In this document: piece by piece, positions 25,901-37,900 of the stretch | How the letters are laid out: the number at the start of each line of letters is the position of its first letter | Numbering within the stretch: position 1 is the stretch's first letter | Origin: Owenia fusiformis | Lineage: Eukaryota > Annelida > Polychaeta > Sabellida > Oweniidae | Length of the DNA stretch: 64,000 bases | Assembly (NCBI GenBank): GCA_903813345.2 | Contig: CAIIXF020000002.1 | Location: 21,406,455 to 21,470,454, forward strand | Reading direction: 5' to 3' | The notes under the pieces: model-generated | Seen by the model: only the letters and a program-made list of their open reading frames with translations | What the model was told of the DNA's origin: nothing | Database searches by the model: none | Made by a program: the position numbers and the translations under genes

Positions 25901-28900
25901 AGGTATAGTCATATATTTGTATTCTAATACATATAATTCCATACTTAAATACTAAAGTACCATAGCTGGATGTGTGGCTGTTCCAAAACTTTTGAGAGAA
26001 AATTCTGTAGTGTCTATCTCTATTATAAATACATGCATTATTTCGTTTCAATATATCTATTTATATCGCAGGAATGTTACATGCAAGGATGAAGCAGGCA
26101 AGAAACACAAATATGGGTTCAAACCTTGGAGAAGTCCCGTGGACAAATGTAGTAAATGTACCTGCCTGCGAAATGGTCAAATCAACTGTCCAAAGAAAAA
26201 CAGTAATTACCTTTTATTTTTGACAACTATTAATTTGATAAAGCAGTTCTGTTATATCTAATACTATTCTAGTACATTAAAGTCTAAAGTTCCAAAATCG
26301 ATTCTGTTCTGATGGGCCGGTCCTAAAGGTGTAAATCAGAGAGAAAGGTGTTCACCAGAGATATGGGTGCTCATCAAAGGTAATGTTCACCAGTAGAGAG
26401 AAATGTTTGTAAGAGGGTGCTTCACTTGAGAGACAGGGAAGGGGATCGGGAGCAGTGGTGGCTAGAAAGGTGTTGTACTGTTATGGTATATATACAGGGT
26501 GGTCCAAAAAAACGCCACTTTTTTTTCAAAATGCTATAACTTTTTTAATTTTTGATACAAAATCATAATTTGCATACCAAATGAAACTTGAGGTTGTTAT
26601 CTAGCCATGTATCATGAATTGAACACTTTTACTTGACTAAAATATGTCACCAGCGTCTCACTTAAACATGTGGTGTGCCATGAGAAATAAGCATAATTTG
26701 CAAAATGTTCCTGAACTGATATGGCCTGATGATCGCCAAGCTAATAGTCCTGATGCAAACCCAAGTGAGTATAGGGTATTTATTTTTTTGATAAATATAA
26801 GAGACAACAACCTCCTCTCTATTTGAGAAATCCAACTGAATTTGTCTTGCCCGCTAAAAGATCTGTGATATTAAAGAAAACATGCATTTTTACTGCTATC
26901 TCAGAATGGAACAAACTACCCCAACAACTCCAAGAGATAGACAATTTAAGTACTTTCAAATCTAAATTGACACTTCTCATTTATCCAGAACCTATCATAT
27001 CATCTACCTCATTGCATTTACCTAGACCAGAGGAAATCAGTCTTAATAGGACTAGAGTCGACTTGATTTTTCAATCTCATTTTCATGCCCACAATTTTAC
27101 TCTAGCTGATACACCAAAATGTAAGTGTGGATTCAAAAGTGAAACATCCAAGCATGTCATCTTTAACTGCAGACTCCGTAGGACCCTCCTAACTGACTTC
27201 GAAATTAAACTAAATAACCTTGAAATCCAATATAAAAAGAATTTTAAGACCCAACAAGAGAAATTGAATTTCTTTCTTTTTGGCAGCTCAAAACTTAACT
27301 ACGCTACAAACATAACTGTTCTTGAAACTAGTGCCTCTTTTCTCCAGAAGTGTGTAAGTGTCTGAGTGTTAGCAGCAATTATCAAACCTTCTATGCTTAA
27401 TTTATTCACCAATTTGCTTCACCAATTGGATTGTTTTTTTAAATAAAATTTTATAATTAACCCTGCGACTTATAATGTTAAACAAAGTCGCCTTTTTGGA
27501 AATTTTCTTTTTACATATATTATTGTATTAAATAAAACATGATAAATAAAAAAAAAAAAAAAAAAAAGGTATAGGGTATGGGAAGGTCTCCAGGAGATTG
27601 TATGAAGGCACCCAATCTAGAAAATTGCTCAACTAAAGCTGACAATTAAGACAGGTTGAAAAAAACTTACATTAAGCTAACATTCCATTGATACTGCTAT
27701 ATCAGCGAGGCGACTAAAACTAAAATATATCATCAAATAGGCGTGGCGGACCAATTGAACTCCTCTTTTAAATCAGATATAATCCAAGTTGAAGGACTTG
27801 TTACATTATATTATTACTAAGAACCCCTGGCACTATATAACTGCAAAATTTGGGGTATGTAGGTTGGAAAATAAAAAAGTTGTAGTGTCTTGAAAAAAAA
27901 GTGGCGTTTTTTTTGGCCCACCCTGTTCTAAGCGAATAATGGAATTCAAGTGATTTTGGAGTAGCTATCAAATGTGACCCCCGTGAAAGAGTGTGTGGGG
28001 TTCACTCATACCCCTGAACCACCCATGGGCCTGCTATGCATGCTTTTAGTATAAACATAAGGTGCTTATTGTCTTCGAATCTGTCTTTAGAGTGTTACAT
28101 CTGTCCCAAGTCAGTGACGGGAGAAAGAACAAAACTGTATCGTAATGACACATATTGGAAGTCTAATTGTGAAAGATGTACATGCATCTCCAAGAATCAT
28201 ATCCCCTGTCATGGGCCATGTGCCAGAGGAACACAAGGTAAACCACATACCTGATGGAACAACTTTCTTTCTTGTAAAAGATCAAAATTTGTTGACATGG
28301 GTAGTAAATTATATAATCATCTTTTTGAAGTTTAAAGAGGAGCATGTAAAACTTGTAATTAACACATGTCAAGCTGCTTTCTTGGTGATCAATTCATTCC
28401 AAGCCTTCAAGGTCTATAGATGGCGCAAATTATGAATAATATGACAATTTTTGGAAAATGTGGTTTTAAAGTCAGAGCACCTTTTTGAGACACAACTTAA
28501 TATAGGCGAACAGCGAGACATGAACCCGTATTACTATTTATAACTATATAGAGGTTTCTTTTCATCCAGGAAAGTATAGTGAATTTTCGCCTTTGGCTCC
28601 ATCTAGTGGTGGATGTACAAGGCAAGGACAGATCCGACAATGTTATGGTGCAAAAGGTAAGAGCTTCAAAATTTGCGATTTAAAAATGATAAAATGTGGT
28701 ACCATGGGAACTTGGTTCACGTGATGAAGTCATAACAAAGTTAGAGAGTGATTAAAAATTTTGAGCTCAACATTTTTTTTATACTGGATTAATTTCATAA
28801 TCATTTTTTTATACTGGATTAATTTCATAATCAATCATAATCTAATTTGAACGGCAAACAGCTGTATCATCCTTATTAATCTTTTTTCTTAAGCTTTGAT

Positions 28901-31900
28901 ATTTTCAGTAAAGAAAGTTTGTCTGGTCCATTGCTTGTGCAAATAACCTATCATTAATATGACTTGAAAATATTTTAGGGTTACTTAAGATGAGAACAAT
29001 TATTAACCCTTTCATAATAAAAAATTATATTTTACAAGGTGAAGATGGCTCTGACTGCTTTTCTACGACCATAAACTTCACAACGAGCCAATCACATGAT
29101 CATGCATGTTCCCGAGCGGGAGAACCTATCACGGACAGCACACCCATTATTATAGGTGGTACAGAAGTAGAGCCAAAGTATAACTGGCGGTGGATGGTTC
29201 ACTTGAGCTCAAAGTGTGGAGGGACAATCCTTACCCCGAAACATATACTAACAGCAGCCCATTGTATCAACTCAAGGGAGATGCCACTAATAATCAAAAC
29301 AGGTAATACACTTCATAAATCATGTAATAGATTCGTTGGATTTTTTCAAAACAAGGAAGACAGTTCATACATCATAAGAAAGATAAATACCAAGTATCGG
29401 GGCTATTTTTCAAATTATGAATGAATTAAGAACATGTTGAGCGGCTTTTGCAATTTCGGTTGAACAAATCCTAGCTTGTAACAAAGAGACCATTCATGAT
29501 TAAATTCAAATAAATGCAGCACCATAATATACAATATAATATACTGTCACATACTATGTCTTTAATCAATGAAACACTTCTTTGGACAGTTTTAGATTTC
29601 CAGATTTAGTCTTTTAGTCTTCTGGTCTTGGATTGTGATATTGGTTCTTGAATTGTGGGGGGAAAGGGGGTATTAGACATTGTTTCTTTTCACGTTAGAT
29701 CATGGTTTTGGGCTATATGGGGTTGTTTTTCTTGACTGATATGCACTTAGAGTTTGCTTTTCTTGCTAAGTTCCATTACAACTTTTGGTCCTTTCCCCTT
29801 GGCACTTGTGCTTATACATTTGTATTGTTGTAGGCAAACATAACAAGACTATTGATGAACCGTTCCAACAAGTACGTGAAGTTAACATCACAAATATAAT
29901 CATACATGAAGATTATGATCGAAATACAAAGAATAATGACATTGCAATCATTACAGTGGACCCACCAATAGTGTTCAATAACGTTACTCAACCTATACTC
30001 CTCCCAGAGTCCAAAAGTAGTTCGCCAGACAAGTATTGTGTAGCTATAGGGTGGGGAATCGCATCAAATGAATCAGTTTTTGGATTTGCAAAAATGGTTT
30101 TTCAAAAATCATCAGAGGTCTTGCTCGAAGTGACTTTGAGAGAAATCAAGTGTAAACATTCAGGGGTGGACGAGATGACAATGTTTTGTGCAAAGATGCC
30201 ACAAAAGTAAGATCAAGCGCAACCCAAGGCTACACACAAAATCAAAGCATCACTGGGTGACAGTTCAATAAATAATACTAACAAAAGTCTTATATTCAAT
30301 TTTTTATAGGAATCATTCATAAAATAGCATAATTTTTCTGTATTTAGAGATTTCCATTTAATGATATTGGGTTTATACTGTATAATGGTAAATCATAGAA
30401 TACTTATAGTAGTATAGTGAGGGATTGAATATGTATGTAGATGTGCTCCTTATTGAATTTCCTGTATTGTTGCAGAGATACATGTAGCGGAGATTCTGGA
30501 GGTCCATTCATGTGTCGTGATCCCATAACTCGATTATGGACACAATATGGGATCACAAGTTGGGGCCCTAAATTCTCATGTGGCATCCACGGAGGAGTAT
30601 ACACAAAATTAACCAACTACATAGATTGGATTGCAGAGAAAATCACACTCAATGGAGACTGGGGTGAATTTAGCAGTTATACTCAATGTACGAAATCTTG
30701 TGGAAGTGGGAAAAGGTCAAAGGTGAGAGTGTGTACCAATCCTGAACCTATAGGAAGTGGGACATGTGTTGGGGAAATCGGGACAAAGTATAAGGATGAA
30801 GAGACCGGGTACATTTCAGATGTTGTTACAGAATTGTGTAATACACAGTCATGTTAAAGAACAAGTGAAAAACGTTGTTGAAGAACAAATGAAAAATGGA
30901 ACAACCAACAACCAACAACAAGGTTCATTGAAACACGAAGCAAAATATCATGGAAATAATGTTACATTACAAATAAAAGCAAATACTGCCACTGATTGGT
31001 GTGTTTTGTTGGCCTTGACATTACAACCTTTTGTAGTCATAAACTTTCCCAAAAGTCAGCCCAATGGCACACACTGGAGAATAAGTATGTGATTTTAAGC
31101 TATTTTTGTTGTCCTGTGTCACGTTGATTGAGTTATGTCCTAGAATGCTAACCTTGTATTCTCAAATGCAACTAACTTCTGTCGGCTACTGGATTAACCT
31201 ACTATCTTATGGCCAACTCATTTAAATATGAAAGTAATTGTGGCAGATACTATTCATATTTAAATCTGTTGCCCATAAAATAGCAGGTTAATCCGGTAGC
31301 CGACAGGCTTTAGTTGCATTCGTGAATACAGGGTGACAAAAAAAAACTGGAACCCATAAATCATCAAATTTCTCGGAAAGTATTATACCTACATTCTTCA
31401 TTTCTTCAGGGTAGAAACTAGACTGAATGCATGACAAAATGACACCATAATGAGTACTGTAGCTTAGATATTAATCATGCCATGGACGACAGAAGAAAGG
31501 ACTTATATTGTGAGAAAGTATATTGAGACAAAATCATATAAAGAGACACAAACTGCCTATAGGAGAGATCAAAGGGAAAGAAGAGCCCCTTGCAAGTCAA
31601 AGATCTTTAGGCTTGTACAGAAGTTTGATTCAGAAGGAACTGTAAAACCAACAAAGAAGAAAAGTGATGGTAAACCAACCTATTCTGGGAAACAGAGGTC
31701 TGTCAGAACTCAAGAAAACTCAACAGTCAACACAGAACGTTACATCCCTTACGTTCGAAAGTTTTGGAGAGCGCTGGGTAGACGACGTGACGTGAGAAGG
31801 GACCAGCAATGGTTCCAACAAGATGTTGCCACACCCCACACCTCAAATGAGTCCATTCGAAGGCTTAAGGCTCACTTTGGTGATCGATTAATCAGTCACC

Positions 31901-34900
31901 ATACCCACCACATCTGCCCCCCCCACTCCCCTGATTTGAACCCCCCAGATTTTTATCTGCGGGGTTATCTCAAGGAAAATGTGTATACAGATAGTCCACT
32001 GACAAATGATGACCTCAAACTCAACATAGGAAGACTAATTAGAGAGATGGTCAGAGATGAATGCAGTCGGGTCATTGACAATTTTGCAAGAAGAATCCAG
32101 CTCTGCATCCAACGTTGTGGTGCACATTTGGAGCACATTATCTAAACGTGCCTCATTTGGAGACTAATTGGGCTAGAATGCTCAAACCTTGACATCTTGT
32201 CATACATTCAGTTTACTATACAGGTACCAAATAACTAAGCTCAATATGCATAATTGACGAAGTTATTAAGACTTAAGTGGGTTCCAGTTTTTTTTTGTCA
32301 CCCTGTACAAGCTTAGGGATTCACTTGCTCACTGGGCATTCTTTCTCAACTTTTTACTCAAACTATTATTTTACCTTATTTAGTCAAGTTATGTTAAAAA
32401 TCAAAATATTCACCCAACTGGGTGCAAATGATTCTCAATAAGCCCCAATGTAATCTCCAACTTCTAAGCTAGGTGCCTCTAACATGTTTGTATCAATTCT
32501 GGGCAGATAACAAACAAGCTACATGATTTATGAACAATAACAGGAGCATGAAACTTTGAAGTATTGTTGGTTTAATAGGATTAAATCATTGAGTAATAGA
32601 TATTACATATCATATCCTCGAATTATGTAAATAGAAATGTTCAAATCTTCTTAATTGATAAAAGATATTAAGCTGCTAGAAATAATTTAAAGTATCTTAC
32701 TTACACCAAGGTTATAATTCATTAACTGAATTGAAATACCTATACGCTTTTTATTTTGAAAGTCACTGTTCCTGCACAGTATTATGTTCATGAACCTAAA
32801 GTTCACAGATCTGAGAATGTTCATGAACCTGATTACTTTCATGAACCTGATTAAGTTCATGAACCTTATTGTGTTATGACGAGTCTTTAAGAATGTTCTA
32901 TCTAAATATTTATATCATCTTCTTCAACTCCTGGTTGGCTGATAACATTCACTATGGATCAAACTAGCCTCCAATGAATAACATAATACAACTGAAATGA
33001 TATTCACCAGGTGGTAGGAGGACCTTACAAATAGAATGGGTGTCATATTCACACAAAAATGATAAATATAGTAAGTGACATTTATCATAATTTAATTAAA
33101 AAAATGTTATTTGAATAACAGTATAATTGATTTATTTACTGATATTCATAAGATGTTAGCTTTAATGTTACTTTACTACAATTTTATCAACATAAGTCAT
33201 ATTTACACTTTTGATAATATTCAGAATTTATACTTGATAATATTCAGAATTTAGACAGCAAATTTCGCTGGTCTTTTGTTATGTGTTGTAATTAAAACAT
33301 GTAGATGGTCCAAATAATATGAAAGTACTTTGCAGGTAGTTTTAAGCCTTCATTTCAACAGCTCACACTGTAAGCTTATAATAATGTAAAACGCAAAATG
33401 TTCCCCATAATCTAAGGTTATGATGGTTAAAACATAAGGAATGAAAAAACACAGTCACACACTCTCCTTTTTTACAATACAGTCAGGGTTCAAGACTAAG
33501 ATTAAAGTTAAAGCCAAAGTTACCAAACTGACATTTGGTACATTGCACAAAGGCAAACAATTGATAGCTAAGAATGAAAAGTGGATGCCAGTGGCAGTCT
33601 GGCATATTTGAGATTCAAACCCTGTATATAGAGTGAGTATAGTACTCACCTCATCACTAAAATGCAGTCCAAGAATCAGTTGCCATAGTTCTGCTCTGTA
33701 ACCTTGGGGAATTCCCTTCTTTGCGAACTCTTGTGCAAGAGGGCAGTGATCTGAGGCAAGTACTGGAAAACAGTGAATTGAGGATGCACAAATGTACAAT
33801 TTCCATAGAGGTATATCAAGATTTAATTAAGTGTAAATGGTATTGTTGTTAAATTGTTTGTTGATGTTATTATTAATTAGAGACTTAAGATGGGAGAAAA
33901 TAGGATCTTTTCATCATTTTTTCTGTGTTAAACTTAACTAAAATGCAAAGTAGTGGAACTAATACGTTCACATAATATGGCATTCTTTTTCATGCTCTCC
34001 TTCTCACAATATATTGAAAGAAAATATGACATTTGGAAATCTCTTGTTTCTTCTAAATGTACAGCCTCTGAAGCCTGGTTGATAAAGAAAATGGAAAGAG
34101 CATAGAGAGGGATGATGTTGGAAATAGAGACATGAGTTCCAAATGACTTTGTGTTGTATTCTGTGTTACCTTTCTTTGCAAGTTTTATTCTGTCCTGCTG
34201 GAACTGGTCCATATTTATCTCAGCGCTGTCTTCTACTCCTGTTTGACATTGGTTGATTGTGAGATCACTGTATTCTAGCCTCTGAGATAAACAGAAAATA
34301 TAACCATCAATTACTTCACCAGGGAAAATGTGTTGGTCCATATATTTGCAGAATTTAAATTCAATATCCCAGATGCGAGTAGAAATGATCTTGATTTATG
34401 TCATTAAAAATTCACAATTCAAATCTACATGTAAAATTACATTTAGAAATGTAGTTTTGAAAAGAGTTTATCAACTTTGAAAATTTAATTTTTTTTAAAA
34501 ATGTGACTTCTAGGTCGGGGAGATTCCCCATAGACCCCATGTTGTAAAACCACAAAAAGTGAAATATCTTTTCTTGTGTTGTGTTCTTTTACTGGACATA
34601 TTTTAATTTGTATAACTATCAGATACATAAGGGTAATATAAAAAGTGAACCACTAAAACTGATGAATATTCAAGTTTAAGGGAATTTTGTAATACCCTGC
34701 CATGTTAATTCCCCCGAATCAACCACCTGGTGGTGAAACTGGTAACTACCTACTCGCATCTGAGTAATTGACAAATTTTCTGATATTTTGATGAATAAAA
34801 ACCTCAGTAACTTTATGGTTGGTTTCAGCAGCTCAATTACTGGTGGGGTTTTGGCAAAAAACTTTATTTCTTTATTGTTGTTTTATAAATGTATCTAGCT

Positions 34901-37900
34901 GCATTCTTAAGTGGGATTGGCATTTGTTCACTTTCAAAACTGGGATGAGTGGCTTATATAGAGAGGTTCACTGCACATACATTTTGTAGGATTGAATCCC
35001 AAACAGCTTTAGGCCCGTAGCCATGATTTGCCAAGGGGGGTTCACTTTTTTCACTTTTTGAAAAATTCCAGGGGGGCTCGGTTTTGACAACTTTGACTCA
35101 AAAATGGCCAAAATGACTTGAAAAGTGCTCAGAATGGTGAAAAACTGCATGATTTTGAAAGAATTTTCGGCCAGGGAAGGAGGAGGACCTCCACCCTCCG
35201 CCTGGCTACAGGCCTGAGTGTGTTTTGTTTTCTGCACACTATAGATTGATTACAAATACCAGATATAGAGCTAATAACATGACAACAATAAGGGAGTATT
35301 ATATTTGAAATATGTTGTTGTTTATTTATTTTGTTATGTGCAATCTTATCTTATATTCATGACAAACTCACATTTCAATAGGTCATGAGGTGCGTACTTA
35401 ATTCAGGCAACTGAGATAAAAAGTGGAACAAGTCTATTTATAAGATTTACCACATTAAGGGCAATTTGCCCCATCTTGATCCATCAAGGTATTTCATATA
35501 ACTGAAGGAATACACTGGTTTAACAGTATGCTTTGCTAAGTATGAATATGAATTAAGTGTTACCTGAATACAGACAAGAAATAGACTGAATCGAAGAATT
35601 ATATCACTGATTCTGTCTGATTATAGCTCTGACAAATGCCCAATATTTTTTGAGAAGGTTATTGTTTTATGAATCTAAACAGGCCCGTAGCCAGTGGGGG
35701 GGGGGGTGTTCGATGGGCTCGAGCGACCCCCCCCCCCCGGCAAAAAAATCATTCTGAGCACTTTTTAAGTGATTCTGGCCATTTTTGGACCAAAATTGTC
35801 ACAAGTGAACCCCCCCTGGAATTTTTCAAAAAGTGAACCCCCCTTGGCAAATCCTGGCTATGGGTCTGCTAAAGATGACCACTCACCAATTGTTGTAGAT
35901 TTTTCACTTGGAGAGGAACCTGCATTATACCCCACATGGCGAACACACTGAAAGTAATTACAGTATAATTTTAAAGTCATGATTTTGCAAATTTGAATTT
36001 TTTTTAATACATGTCTTCTTATACAATATGATGATTTTTTTTGATTTTTCCGCAATATATAAATCAAGTCATGAAATAGTTTAGTTGTTCATCTTTAAAC
36101 TGTCATTTATCCTGTACTTTTAGACATAATATACAGTGTGATCACAAAGTTCTTGTTATTGTTCTGGTATTTTATCATTTCCTAACCAGAATTGCCAGAA
36201 TAATGGAGAAAATGAAATTACAAGCAATGAAAAATGAAATAATTATATTTTTTAGTTTAGGTTCAGATATGGATAGCAAAACTCCAGATGTGGATAGTAG
36301 AAGTTCAAGTTAAGATATGGATAGTATAATCTCAATTATGATGGATATGGATTATACAACATCAGATATGGATAGACCAAGTTCATATTTAGATATGGAT
36401 AGTAAAACTTCAGTTTAGATATGGATAGTGTAGGTTCAAGATCAGATATGGATGATTCCAATTCAGATTCAAAAAGACAATAAAACTAGACGTTCACATA
36501 GAAAGGTATTTCACTCAAATAGTCCAAGAAAAACAATTTAGCAAAAACAACACATAAACAAATCAACAATCTACTGTTATCTGTAAACAGAAATGTATTA
36601 TATCACTCTAGATGTACAAGGTAAAACATTGCCTGGTGTGTAAGACATAGTTTGGTGTATAGGACATAGTCTAGTGTATAAGACATATTCTGGTGTATAT
36701 GACATGATCTGATGTATAAGACATAGTGTGGTGTATAAGACATAGTCTAGTGTATAAGACAAAGTCTCATGTATTAGACATAGTCTGGAGTATAAAACAT
36801 AGTTTGGTGTATAAGACATAGTCTAGTGTATAAAACAAAGTCTCATGTATAAGACATAGTTTGGTGTGTAAGACATAGTCTCATGTTTAAGACATAGTCT
36901 GGTGAATAAACCATAGTCTGGTGTATAAGACATAGTCTAGTGTAAAAGACATAGTCTGGTACATATAAGACATTGTTTGGAGTGTTCCACTGACCATAAT
37001 GGAATGTACACAGTATCATTTCCCTGGGTTACCCCCCTCCCCCCTAACACAGCGAAACACTTCACTTCGATGTCTTACCGTTTACTTTGCACAGGTGCAT
37101 ACCTGAGAAACACAATACAAACATACAGTGAAAACTCAAAACATCAATGTAGTCTAATGTACAGATGTACCAGTAATGTGCATAAAACAAGTTTGTCACT
37201 AAAATATGCCTGCTTCATTAAAAAGATCTCAGTTCTCTAATCTGGATAGAGTCCATATTGATTTTCATACAGTCTGTAAATGTATATTTGACAACAAATC
37301 CACAAACCTCTTTTTCTTTAAAAAATATTTTAAAAAAAGTTAAGTAAAATGTAAAATTGCTAAAAAATGACATACTTGAATTCAAACCGTGTCGAAAATG
37401 AGAAAAGACACATATTGACTTTTTTAAACAAACACATACATGTATGAGTGCAATTCAATAATAAAATCACAAAACTCAAAATATTGTCGCAAAACAAATG
37501 CCAAAAACATTTAGTCTTAAAAGTGCTCATATTCTAGCTAATGTATTTCACTAACCTAAGGTCTACAAACTTATAAAATCTATATGAAATGCAAAATATT
37601 ATTCATTTGAGAAAGCTATATCATTTCATGCAAATGAGAACATTTAAATGAACTAATAATCATAAAACTTATGAATTTGTTTACATATTGCATGAGCAGA
37701 AGTATATACAATGTCTAACAAAATTTAAAATAACTACAAAAAGCACTTTTAAAGCAAATTCTATACATGTATATTTCTGAAGGGAAAATCACTATTAATT
37801 CTGAAAGACTTGATTGCATTACCTAATTGTTTGTATTAATTTTTACACAAAGCCAGGATATATTCTCCCGTCCGGTCCTTGCTTATTCTTCTCTTATCCA

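Noticed and set aside
36598-36819. 73-codon minus-strand frame rich in YTPNYVLY repeats
   Set aside because: Translation of the second 19-bp array, inside a TBC1D19 intron.
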